Positions 46,449 through 57,468 of a stretch of 64,000 nucleotides of DNA are shown here, piece by piece. The number at the start of each line of letters is the position of its first letter. The stretch's first letter is position 1. Source of the DNA: Caenorhabditis elegans (Eukaryota > Nematoda > Chromadorea > Rhabditida > Rhabditidae); the NCBI RefSeq assembly GCF_000002985.6, contig NC_003282.8, positions 8,742,001-8,806,000 on the forward strand, given 5' to 3'. The notes beneath the pieces were generated by a model. It saw nothing but the letters and a program-made list of their open reading frames with translations. It was not told where the DNA came from and ran no database searches. A program made the position numbers and the translations under genes.

Positions 46449-48244
46449 TCAAATCTGTGTCTGTGCGTTTATCACAGAAATTGTAGACGTGGAGTTTGCG
46501 TTTTTCTTTTCCGACATGAACATCGGATGAGTTAAATATAAAATCCATGGCGTGACACAGGTCTCAATATCATTTCCAATTGGTCGAGTAAATGTGAAAT
46601 AGTCTCCATATTTTGGAAAACTGAGATAGACAATCTGAAAGTTTTAAAACTAATCTTGAACGTCAAACTCAGAAAAAAAGGTACCGCCCAAGCCGTATTG
46701 TTGGAAAATGGAATCATTGCAGCGATTATTGTTATAGTAAGAGACCGTTCAGCTTTTGACGAGCTTTTCTTCGTTTTCATGGATCTGAAAGATACTTCAT
46801 TAATGCTAGAATTGACTAAATGTTGAAAACTTACATATTGCTATTCAATGATGTTGCCCTTAATTTGAAAAACATTAGAGCTGTACATAAAAGTGTTAGA
46901 AAACACATTATAATCGACATCATTAAGTGAATGTAAGAGTTTCTCCACTAGAAATTTTTGCTTAAATTTTTTCCTGGAAATTAATTAACAGTACCCCAGG
47001 CCACCCTCCTGAGTAATATATAGCTATCGCTCCAAACTTCAGAGGATAATTTAATATTCTACAGTAACCCACTGCAGGAATCAGAAATGCTGTACATCCT
47101 AACGGTATGATTATAAGCAAAGGAATCAGTATAAACATAAGTTTGGGGCAAATCTGAAATGTTGAACAGTGGAATGTAATTCTACTGAATTCATCGGAAT
47201 ATTTAAACTAACAATATCATAATCTCTAGGACGCAATAGAATAACAACTCTTATGAGTGATATGTAGAATGGAAGCATCAGAATACAGTAGTTGAAAATA
47301 TAGGTCGATATGAAAATTAGTTTGAAAAAATGATTTGGACGAACTGAGGCACACCATGAAGTGAAGATTCCAGTAGCAGGAAGAGTGATTCGGAAGTAAT
47401 CAGAAAAGAAAAATGAGAGGCTCTGAATATAAAAAACTAATTAGGTTGACTTAAATACTGATTTTCATTGGTTTTTTGGTCGCCTAGGAATCCTTCGAAG
47501 GTATTAATTTTATATATTAATTTTATATTTTTTTATTCATTCCGTGATTATTTTCATTCCGTGATTATTTTCATTCCGTGATTATTTTCATTCCGTGATT
47601 ATTTTCATTCCGTGATTATTTTCATTCCGTGATTATTTTCATTCCGTGATTATTTTCACTCGGGAATCGCTCGCCCACTATGGGGGAGTCTACGCAAGGA
47701 CAACGCAAGGACAAGGACAACATTCTAATGGAATGGAAACAATTGCCCGACTGCACCAATTCTAGTTCAAGCGAACAATGATAACTTTTGTATTCTGTAT
47801 TCCTTCACGTCTCCCAGCGAGCGTAATAAATTATTATTATTATTATATAGTTAATTTCTGTTGGACACTTAAGAAATGTAATAAACAATTTTTACGGTTA
47901 AAAACTATTAAATTAAGAAAAAAAAACAATTTTTTTTGAAAACTAAATTTCGAAAATGTGTATTTTACTCTCTTTTTCCATGGATTCTTCTTCAACTTTT
48001 TTTTCAAATGCATTCTGCTCATTTTCGAAAGAGAACTTACACAGAAAAAGTTTATTGAAATAAAAGTAAAAATGTGTCGATCCATGGAAACGTTCTTCGA
48101 TTTCCAATATGTTAGAACAATTTTAAACATAACAAAAATAGTTGGTGGCATATAAGACAACGGAATTGCAGCTATAACAGTTGAAAATGTAAAATAATAA
48201 TGGAAATTCTTGTATTCTTGAAGTCCATGAATTGAACCTTGCAT
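46449..48244 (-). CDS. Nematode serpentine chemoreceptor (SRU-like seven-transmembrane GPCR)
   Basis: Exons 48041-48244, 47213-47422, about 46995-47157, about 46835-46947, about 46685-46780 and 46449-about 46635, in compatible phases, roughly 330 residues. It begins MQGSIHGLQEYKNFHYYFTF and has successive hydrophobic segments. Landmarks are ITLPATGIFTSWCASVRPNH, YIFNYCILMLPFYISLIRVV, AFLIPAVGYCRILNYPLKFG, and the seventh-helix block RPIGNDIETCVTPWILYLTH followed by a short polar tail. These blocks fit the Srg superfamily of worm chemoreceptors, most like SRU as I remember it. Such receptors sit in sensory cilia and signal through G proteins. The first intron (47423-48040) is enlarged by a minisatellite and a possible retroelement fragment. 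No lesion was found, although the exon ends in the middle are approximate. Confidence 0.8.
47538..47656. repeat. 17 bp minisatellite, seven perfect copies
   Basis: CATTCCGTGATTATTTT is repeated seven times head to tail without a mismatch, inside intron 1 of the chemoreceptor gene. There are no unique spacers, so it is not a CRISPR-like array. The perfect identity points to recent expansion. Confidence 0.95.
47657..47850 (+). mobile_element. Possible retroelement 3' fragment in a receptor intron
   Basis: Directly after the minisatellite the base composition jumps (CGGGAATCGCTCGCCCACTA, GGGGGAGTCTACGCAAGGAC, CTCCCAGCGAGCGTAATAAA) and then ends in a short ATT-repeat tail (47827-47846). A GC-richer body with a simple-repeat tail inside an AT-rich intron has the form of a non-LTR retrotransposon 3' end. 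No coding frame remains and I cannot name the family. Confidence 0.4.
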
Positions 48245-49344
48245 TATTTTTATTTATTAAATTTATAAATATGAAACTAGCAAAGGTTTGGAAAATAAAA
48301 CACAAAAAAAAATGATTTATTGGTTTTTCATGACGCGAATTGGTTTTTATTTGAATTATATAATTGCCGGATTAGAATGGTTTGCTTTTTTGTGCTTTTG
48401 AAGCTTCAAAATATTAAAATTAACAAACCACCTTTTCTTCACTCTTCTCACGTTGTTCTCCTGGAAACTGCCTCTGAAATTAGAAGATGGAAAAATGAGT
48501 AAAATCACAAAAATACGGTGACAATTTACGCTTATTCGAATATCTTGACACAAAAAGCGACAAGGGCGAGTGAGAAACCGGAATGAGGCGCCTACAGGAC
48601 GCCTCGACAGTATGGAAATTTTTCTGGAACTTCCAAACTACAGTATGCATAGAAAAAGAAAAACATTTTGAGTAATAAATGTGTATACAGTTTCGTATCT
48701 TTGTGAAGTTATGTTGGTGGATATTTATACAGAATCCTTTTAAAAACAAAATTGATTTATTGTTCTTATTAACGATAAATTTGTTGTCAATTCAGGATAT
48801 TAAAAAGAGCAAATAAGTAGCAGAGAACATTTGGACATGGTATTTGAGAAATCTGAGAAAGAGTATTGGAAAGGGTTATTGGGCGGGAGCAATGTGGAAT
48901 AAAAGGAATGGTATGGGGAGTGTTTACAAAGTTTTCGGCAACGTTTCAGAAATCCGACAAAGGAACTGACGGATTTCTGAATGGCACTATGAAAGGGCAA
49001 GCAGTACATATTTTACTAAGATAAATGTAGGATGCAAACGAGCTCTGATTGAATTTTGTTGAAAGGAATTGAAATAAAAACAAAATAACAGCATGACACT
49101 GGCTCGTATTATCCACTAAAACAACACAGAATATTACAAATGACAACTTATTTTCACTGGTTTTCCAATTGCAACCATTTTGCCGACAGAATGCACGGGG
49201 GAACTAATAGAGGTAAGATAAAATACATCGGGAAGGTCTAATGACAAAATAACTAAAAACTACTGAAATTGTATCTAGCGGAAAAATAATCGTACCATAA
49301 GAACAAAATAAAACATTATTCAACATATCAAAAAAGTGAAGAAA
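48245..49344. promoter_or_regulatory. 1.1 kb intergenic region upstream of the chemoreceptor
   Basis: Holds the receptor's promoter and the 3' end of the C2HC gene. At 48586-48606 there is a perfect 6 bp inverted repeat GAGGCG-CCTACAGGA-CGCCTC, followed by TTTTTCTGGAACTTCCAAAC (a TTCTGGAA core like a weak heat-shock element, more likely chance). Nothing coding is supported. Confidence 0.4.
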
Positions 49345-50902
49345 TCAATTTGAGATTACTGTAGGTTGCAGTCCGCCTGCACAAGCTGCCAAACGAGCAA
49401 TTAACTGCTCGGCGAGCTCTGTCAAATCACTTGTTGGAGCAACAATGGACTGATGACAATATTGAGGTTCAGGGCTTTTCAAAGGTACAGGAGGCGATGG
49501 AAGTGCAAATGTTGGTGTTGATTTTCCAGGTGAAGATTTTGAAGATTTTGGAATTGGTGTATCTGTTGTCGACACGTTTACAAATCGGGATTTGCATAAC
49601 TTTTGGTGTATGTAACATGTTGTTTCCTGAAATAAAAATTGAAAAATACAAAAAACGTTTTGTAAGGAGAAACAGTTTTCGAACACACCTTTTGAAATGG
49701 CATTTGACAAAATTCACAAATAAAAGGAGTTGTGAATCTTCGAACCATTGAGGTTTCCTCCTGTAGTCCATCACCATGTACACATGCTTCTCCAGTTATT
49801 GAGCAACAATTCTTTTGTCTGAATTACTCAATTTTAATTGCAAATACTCATTTGAAAGTTGAAACTCACTTTTTCCCTAATAAATTAGCTATATCTGCAT
49901 CAATGGCGGCGATTTGTTGAAGGCAGGTCTTCGCATAATCTGCAGGGTCTGGATTTTGATTGAACTTGGAAAATTCAAGAGTTATTTCTGTTTTACGATC
50001 ACGAAGATCTTCCAGAGTTTTCTGCTCGCGGTCGTGTTCTTTCCTGAAAATTTAGTATAAAAAACTGACTTTATGCTCTAATAGTAAGTTCTGTATTTCT
50101 GTAAGCGCTCCCAGTTGATACAAAATTGTCTTCTCGGCTCCTTATGCTTGAAAGCCACTCCCTGCATTTTTTGTGGCGTTTAGCGTTAAAAGTACCCGGC
50201 GATTATTTTCTTTTTGAGAAAACAATTGATGTAGGTTGCCTTCAGGCACTTGTCTTTTGCGCGCCTAGATGTACAATTTGAATTTCGTATACTTACTTAA
50301 ACTGCTCTCTCCACCAATAAAACATTCGCCTTGTCGGTCCCTTTCCCCAGATCCTCGTGAATTTATTCGCAGCTACTGTGGTCCCCCAGTTGTTTTCATA
50401 TGCTACATCAAGGAAATGCTTCTTCTCACAGTCGGAATAAGTCTGAAAGAACAAGTTTTTTATTTTCATTTTAAATTAATTTAAGCAATTATAAAAAAAA
50501 TTTAAAAAACATACAGTAAAGAAATAAGAAATCTCTTTTTTTGCTCGTTTTGCTCACCTTACTCACATTTCTGTTTAGTTCACTAGCAACAAGTCTTGTT
50601 GGACTTGCCAATGGACTTGACTTTGATGACTTTGATTTTCTGGATGTTGATGAAAATGATGTTGTTTCAGGACATCCAATTACATTAGGAGGTGATGAAG
50701 TATCTGATGGTGGGGATACTGTTGGTGATGGTGTGATTAGTGAAAGTTGAGCGTGTTGGGCAAGAAGTTGAAGTTGCTGACGGAGTTGATGTTGAAAGAT
50801 TTCTGTTTCCAATAGGGGTTCGAGAGGTATATGAGTAGGCATATTCCATGAAAATGACCTCATCAGGTCACCAATAAGCCCTATGGGCATATTTTCTACC
50901 AT
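49345..50902 (-). CDS. Unrecognised protein with Ser/Pro-rich N-terminus and C2HC finger
   Basis: Five exons in consistent phase: 50558-50902, 50297-50442, 49870-50043, 49689-49818 and 49345-49626, 358 residues. The start MVENMPIGLIGDLMRSFSWN lies immediately after a TTTTCAG, so a 5' leader exon or trans-splice is likely. Residues 30-115 are Gln/Ser/Pro-rich (LRQQLQLLAQHAQLSL, SRKSKSSKSSPLASP). Next comes a folded-looking block with many aromatics, DVAYENNWGTTVAANKFTRI then GKGPTRRMFYWWREQFKKEH, reminiscent of a helix-turn-helix DNA-binding fold, then a helical linker. A CEFCQMPFQKETTCYIHQKLC finger (C-x2-C-x12-H-x3-C) follows, and finally a Pro/Ser-rich tail. The combination suggests a nuclear, perhaps DNA-binding protein, but I recognise no named family. 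Confidence 0.75.
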
Positions 50903-53900
50903 CTGAAAACTTAATAGTAGTTTAACTCAACGGGTAATCAAAGATCAGAGATTTGTTATAAAATTTGAAACGAATATTTAATCCATGGATTTATTGCACG
51001 TATTTATTTATTTTATACCAGGATTTGGAAACGAATTACTTTTGATTTCAAAAAAGATAGTTGGGAAACCGTTGTGGATCTGATTTTGTGATATTCAGAC
51101 AAATTATAGAGTAAGAAATATGATGATGCAAAATGCAATAAAATCAAGATGTTCGCGAAACCTATGCAGACAGAAAATTGTTCGAGAAAAATGAAAAAAA
51201 GTGAAGAAGATAGAGAAGGAACGGTGTATGGACAAAGCGAGCGGAATGATAAATGATAGTGAAGGGTGGGCAGCAGCAGCAATTTGGTTGCTGCAGAAGA
51301 ATTTCGGAATCAGAATCACAAAACGAAATAACGTTCTTATCAGAGGACTTATCAATCAGACGGTGGTGAGTAGCCAGTGTCTTTTTTTTTCGAGAATTGA
51401 GACAGGTTCAAGGTTATTTTCACTGGGCGGGCGGAACACAGCGAACAGAGATATGAATGAATTCGGAAACTTTTTTATTGGAACTGTAGATAGACAAGGG
51501 TTTCCATTCGGAAAAAAGATGAAGATAAGTAGGAGTTCATGCACTTTGAAAAGTGCAAGTGTTGACTAGTTGACCTAATAATTTTTGGGGCTAGACACTT
51601 TTGATAAGGCACAGTTTGATTTACATCGTTCTGTGCTTTTTTGAATACAGCCAAATGAACTGAAGATACCGTAAATTTCATATTGGTAAAAACCAGTGAA
51701 TTGCCATTGAAGGTTCATTTTGCAAATATCAAAAAGAAAAAGAAAAAACAGAAATTTTGTCAGTTATTAATATTTTTATAAACCAAAAGATAACCGAGAT
51801 AAGAGTGAAAGTTGAGCAATGAGGTACAAGACTAACAAACAAAAAATAGTGTTAATGTGGAATGTTGCATGAAGTTTTAAAATCTGATGTTCGGACTCGG
51901 CGGCTCAAGCGATTTGTTTACAATTCAAAAGTTGAAGATCATGCTTTTCGTTCGGTCTATGTTCAAAAATATATTTTTTCTCGGGATTGGCAAATTATGG
52001 CATTTCACTTGACACGAGACATTCTAGACACTCAAGCACATCTGCATGAACTATGATTTCTTATTGGAAACTCGATTACTCTCATTTCCGCGGAACCTGA
52101 ACTAAAAATAGCAAGTTGATGAAATTTGTGAAGGTGTAGAAGCATGCAAAAAATGTTTGGGATATCTGTTGTGATGAGCCGTTGAGGCAGAAGTGCAGTA
52201 GCCACCTCCTGGCACACACACACTCAAGTCTAGTTCATGCGGAAGAACGGAAAAAAATGTTGAAAGTTGGAGAAGGGAAGACTGAGAAACATGAGCACGT
52301 CTAGAGCGTTCTTGAAAAATTAATTTTATTGGAATTCGAATTTTAATATATATCACAGCCAGTCAAAAACTATAGATCTTCAAAAACTACCGTAGTGGTA
52401 AGCAGAAAAAAAAATGAACGCGGAGATGACACATTGTTCTGCAAAAGTACGGATTAAGAGAGATTATATACTTCTAATTCGTTGCATTTCGAGTCATATT
52501 GCTCTGTGGTGAGTTAAGATATGTGGATATGAAATCAAAATAAAATGCTACAAAAATAGTCAGGAAACCAAAATTTTGGAAGTAAATTTGAACACACGTG
52601 ACAGTAAGCCTTCCACGAAGGCATGAAAAGGGTGAGCTTTGCCTGCTGTTTTCGCAAGTTGATATATATTTTTGTGCCTATTTGAAGAATTCAGGTGAGA
52701 ACGGGGAAGTCAGAAAAGCCGTTTTTCCAGTACACTTTATCGTGTCTTCTAACAGTCTTCTAACTTGTTTCAGTGGGACCGAACACCAATTACTTTCAAA
52801 AAAGATTAAAAATCTTATAGAACCGAGCAACCTTTTTGGATTGAGATACTTTGAGAAGTTGCTCCTATAAGAAGTTGAACCTAGGCATCAGATCCTTAGA
52901 ATACTCTTGTAATGCTTATTACACAACACATATACACACACACGCCCCCTTTTGACAAATTGGATGTCTTCAGAAGGAAGCACGAGGCACAGAGAGGGCG
53001 AACAACTAGAAACAATGTGGGAGGGACGGGGGGACGGGGACGGGCATGAAGAAAACGACGACGGGGTGAGGACGAGAAGAAAATAGAGAAGGCAGCGAAA
53101 AAAAGTGCGAAGCGACTAGTGTCTCGGGGGCAAGAGACACAAGTGAATGATATGAGATGGAGGAGTTAGAGAAAAGAAAGGAGCGAACATCAAACGGACG
53201 GACGGGACGGGACGCCGCTCCTCTTCTTCTCGCTCCGTCGTCGTTGTCGTCGTTGTCTCGGGGTGGTCACGAGAAGGCGGGCGGGAAGGAGAGGGCAAAA
53301 TTGAGCAGCATAGAAGACGAAGAGGCGCAGAATCTCCCCCCCCCCCCCCTCACAAGTCGACCACGAAGAACAACATGTTCGAAACGAAAAAAAAAAGAAA
53401 AAGAATGGGAAGAAGAAGGAAAGACATGATGATGATAAGGAATTCGATACGTGTGTGTGTGCGGGGACAAGGGACAGGGACGTGTGTGTAATAAGGAAAA
53501 TTGGTTAGTGCGAACGAGAGCGGTGTGGCGCCGAGATAAGGGCTATTGGTGGTTTAGAGGCGCTGTGTCATCCGATTATCACAGTTTAGAAAGGATATCA
53601 AAAACAAAAAGTTAGGAATATCCGGATGCGATAAGTCAGGTGCTTGATATGAGAACAGGATACCGAAAGCTCAGTCCCACAAAATGGATAACTTTTAACT
53701 TGGAAATTAATATTGAAATCTATAGCAAGTGATGATGTTAGTGGAAAACAAGGTATATAAGTGTAAAAAATAAACAATTGTTTCTAATTGCCAAAGAATT
53801 TTGATTAGCCAATATTAGCAACTACCGATCTCAAAACTTGAAACACCAAGTTCTTCATTTTGTTTTACCTCGTTTAGTGATGTTATTCCGATATATCGCG

Positions 53901-54880
53901 ATAGTACGTACAATTGTGTTGTGCATTCATTTTTCCATTATTGTGCTCTAAAAATTTTGCGGTTTTCCGTTAGTGAAGCAATGAAATTCACCGAAAACAT
54001 TTATCATGATTCAGTGTTGCACCTCCAGTAGCATTAGAAGCCATACCGTATTTCCATAATACAGAAATAACTCAACGAGCCCAAATTGGCATACATTATG
54101 ATAACTAGGATTAAAACATATTTACTTTTTCCTTCAGATTTGAGATTGAGACATTTACATAATTGGATCTGATATGGATTTCTATCATTGAAACTTCCTC
54201 GATCTTCACGAAACCCAAAAAGTATACCACCTTCACATTCTCTCGATTTCTCCCATGCACTTCTCCAGTTTCGTTCTTCTTCATCTTCTATTTTCTTCTT
54301 CGTTCCTTATCCTTTGCCTCCCTTCTTCCTCTTCTTCTCATAAAAGAACACCGTGAGTAGGGGAGCAGGGAGCAGCAGTAGAAGCAGCAGAAAGAGCATC
54401 AAAGGAGAGAGTCGAAAAATGAATTTATTGGCTGGTCGGAAGAGTGCATGTGCATGTCTGTGCAGCCAGATATATTCTGAAGAAAAGAACAACTTAGAAG
54501 AAAAAGAAGAAGAAGGAAAGAAGGATGAAGATGATGATGAGAAATGTGTGCGTGTGTCACCGGTACTCTTCATGCTCAACGGAACAAATTGCTGGCACTG
54601 ATGATGATGATGCTTGCGGGAAAGGGCATAAGAGAACCATGATTAACTTGTAATAGGCCTTACTAGGTCTTACTTTAGAACTTTAGTAATAAGCCTTACT
54701 TTAGTAGGGTCTCTATAGTTTCTGAAAAAACTAAATAGTTCTTAATCACCATATTTTGATACCACTATGGATTCCTAAAATATTCATTTTACAAACACTA
54801 AACAGCGGATACTACGCTAAAAAGTAGAAAATAGACAGATACATAATCAAGGAAATATGTGCACATGTCTCATACAATTC
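50903..54880. other. 4 kb gene-poor region with GC/purine-rich island
   Basis: No supported gene on either strand. The 50903-52900 half is AT-rich with several unsupported frames. From about 52950 to 53550 composition shifts sharply to G/A-rich sequence with CGTCGTCG words, a G-quadruplex-type stretch (53019-53044) and a C14 run (53336-53349). At 54230-54560 there is a pyrimidine-rich then purine-rich segment with GCAGCAG and GATGATGATG repeats. The likely role is a long promoter or 5' leader region for the C2HC gene at 50902, but no exon could be defined. Confidence 0.5.
53019..53349. repeat. G-tract motif and 14-base poly-C run
   Basis: The plus strand at 53019-53044 has successive runs GGGAGGGACGGGGGGACGGG then GACGGG, at least five G-triplets separated by 1-2 bases. 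At 53336-53349 there are 14 consecutive C, i.e. G14 on the minus strand. Both can form G-quadruplexes in principle and are rare in an AT-rich genome. Confidence 0.85.
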
Positions 54881-56515
54881 TTAAAATTTTACAATGCAGC
54901 TGTGAGCATCGCAGTGCCCAGTCTTTGCAGTTCCACCAAGATATACTTGTTTACCCTCTGTCAAATAGTCTCCACTCGAGCAACCACTGAAAGTAAAAAA
55001 GTTAAGTATTTGAATACTTTTTCAATAAAGAAGAAGACCAAATCAATATATTTCTTACTCATTTTTATAAGCATCCACAAGTGAAAATTGGTGATCTTTC
55101 AAATAAGGCTTAACATCCTCGAACTCTTGCTCAATTGCCGTGATGGGGAAACTTTCCACATTAAGAATGTTTCCAACTCCCTTACATGCATCCTTCAGTT
55201 CTTGAGTATTGTACATTTCTTTTCCTTGCAATTGAGTGATTCTGAATATGGCTTTCGTTATGAAATTTGATGGAGCAAATTCGAAATATGTAGAAAACCC
55301 ACGTGTAATAACTTTGCGTTGGAATGATAGCACCATGTTTGTACACATGTATCGGATAAATTTCAGAGTATCGATGTGCCAAATAGTACATCTCAGCCAT
55401 GGTCATCGGTGGAGTGTACTCACATATCACTTGATGCTCCGAATTTTGATCAAACATCATGATGGAACCAACACGTTCATCGTGCCTGTACGCTGCATCT
55501 TGTACATAGACAGCTGCGTGGCCTTTCCCATTTTCGTAATAATCTTCAAGATTTGGCACTGACACCCAGGCTTTTCGGATGTTTTCAATCTCCATTAGAA
55601 ACAGATGCATATTTCTCGCAAAGAAATTTGCTACTTTTGGAGACAATTCAGGTCCGACTGATTGCTTCGAACAAGTGTCTTCAGCTTCTTTATACGTGAA
55701 CTTTCCATCATACACTTTGTAGCATTTCCCGAGAATTTGCCAATAATCGGGTTCACATGCAACCGTAACCACTAAAGATGAAAGGTTTTGAAATGGAAAT
55801 GGGTATTGATTATTTAATCAGTTTTCACTTTGTAAGGCTGTGAATGAGGAAAATGTTCTCACTTGAATGAGAAACGAGTCTCATCATAATAAAAAGAAAA
55901 GTAAAGACTCGAGAGAACGATCGTTTCTCACATTTTGAGTCTTTTCCAAAAAATTAGACGACTTCCTATTAGCCCTAGTTTCTAACCAAGAATATGAGCT
56001 CTTACAAAACAAAATCCCATTTCTTCACTTCTTTTTTTTTTGGAATTTGACTTCATGATGCGCAACAGTTCTAAATGTTAAAGCAAAAATTACAAGAACA
56101 CGCACGGAATGTACATCTAGTTGAAGCTCCGCCTGGTCGATGTCCAGTGATGTAAAACGGTAATTTACTATTGCAATAATCTTTTGCCTCTTTTTCGTCC
56201 GCAACCCATCCAGGAATCTTAACCGTGCAAGTGTATCCTCTATCCGGGTAATCTTTCTCTGCTTCATGAATTGTTCCATCAAACATCCAACAAGTCTTAA
56301 TCGAGCTCAGATCAATTGTTTTTTCGTAGATATTTTGAAAGTTTTCAAACGTCATACTGACTGAAACTGCAGGAGCTACTATGTGTGAAAAGAGCACCAA
56401 GAAAAGCTGAAAACAAAAATTCTTGTAAAGAAAAGCAAAATATGAAAGTTTCAGACAGAGGATCTTTGCCTAGTTACCGCTTGATAATATATTTATTACT
56501 GACCATTGACTGCAT
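54881..56515 (-). CDS. Secreted C-type-lectin-like protein with a frame break
   Basis: Exons 56504-56515 (MQSM), about 56120-56407, about 55061-55773 and 54881-about 54984. The N-terminus MQSMLFLVLFSHIVAPAVSV is a signal peptide. The first domain has TCWMFDGTIHEAEKDYPDRG, CTVKIPGWVADEKEAKDYCN. The second has ACEPDYWQILGKCYKVYDGK, FTYKEAEDTCSKQ and DQNSEHQVICEY, the usual CTLD cysteine/tryptophan layout. The tail GCSSGDYLTEGKQVYLGGTA plus KTGHCDAHSC matches the end of multi-domain nematode CLEC-type proteins. Between about 55310 and 55350 the coding frame moves by one base (from YPIHVYKHGAIIP to KVITRGFSTYFEFAPSNFIT), with no intron-sized splice available. It is therefore either a pseudogene, a polymorphic frameshift or a sequence error. 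Lectin-like proteins of this sort are often immune-responsive; that is general knowledge, not shown here. Confidence 0.7.
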
Positions 56516-57468
56516 TTTGAACTGTGTATAGTTTCAATTCTACTCTTAAACTAATCGCAATCGATTCTCTATTGCGAACAGCTTGCTAATAAATTATGAA
56601 TTTAAATGGGAAAATTATCATTTTATAAGGAGTTGATCTTGATAAAAAAAATTACGTGAAATCATCAATTACAAAAAAACAAAAAATTACACGCTACTTT
56701 TGAAAATAAAAAAAGAAATGTTTTCGTCAAATTTTGAATCAGAAGTATGTGAATATGTGAACTGGTTGTTAGTTATTTTTACGAAAAGCCGAGAGCACGG
56801 TAGAATTTTTGAGTATTTTTGCTTAAATTCCATGTTTAATGTTTTAAAACAAAAAGGCTTTAAACAGGGTTCATGACATTTGCAATCCAATGACATTGTC
56901 AGTTCAAAAATTCTATCAGAAAATGCTGAAACTGTAAAACTATGGAAGCACTAAAAACCGCGTTTAGTGTTTTTAGTTGTATATCATTTCTCTTTTGAGA
57001 TTTAAAATTTAACATTACATAATTTTCGATGACCTAAATTGTGTTGACATTCATAAAAAAAAGCCAAACACAGTCCAAATAATTTAAAATTAGTGTTATA
57101 GTTTATTAAATGTTCAAAAAAAATTAATAAAACTCGTGGAGAAGGAGAAGGTAGTAAAAGAGACAATTTGGTCATTTCAAGGTCAGAAAATATTCAGATT
57201 GCAGGAGTTCAAAATTTCAGATTCTACGATGACTAGAATTCGAGAACAGATATGTGTTCAGGCGGAACGCACTTGCGTACGATTTTAGTAGTGAGTGAGA
57301 GAAGAGGGATGAGATGAGATGAACGTATTTAAAAAATATAATCAGTTCGGAAAATTTGGATACAGTTTCAACGAACGAATAATAAGAATTGAGAGAAAAA
57401 CAAGAATAGAACACTGAAATAACTAAGAAAATAAACATATGTCTTGGCTGGGTGCCAAAAAAGAATCA
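56516..57468. other. Intergenic region between the lectin-like gene and the RhoGEF gene
   Basis: About 950 bp, AT-rich. Contains the promoter of the lectin-like gene and the 3' UTR of the RhoGEF gene (a TTTATT-type minus-strand AATAAA near 57102). A short frame at 56687-56896 has no support. Confidence 0.45.

Noticed and set aside
47538-47656. Short regular repeats suggestive of a CRISPR array
   Set aside because: Units are head-to-tail without spacers and the genome is eukaryotic; it is a minisatellite.
48586-48640. Heat-shock-element-like TTCTGGAACTTCC and small inverted repeat
   Set aside because: Only one good TTC-GAA pair with the wrong spacing for the third unit; too weak to call.
51201-51569. 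Plus-strand 122-residue frame
   Set aside because: No recognisable domain, no splice-consistent neighbours, and it lies in a gene-poor interval with overlapping frames on the other strand; composition is not coding-like.
54353-54601. Plus-strand acidic/Ser-rich 82-residue frame
   Set aside because: Its residues come from simple GCAGCAG, GAAGAA and GATGATG repeats; low-complexity DNA explains it.
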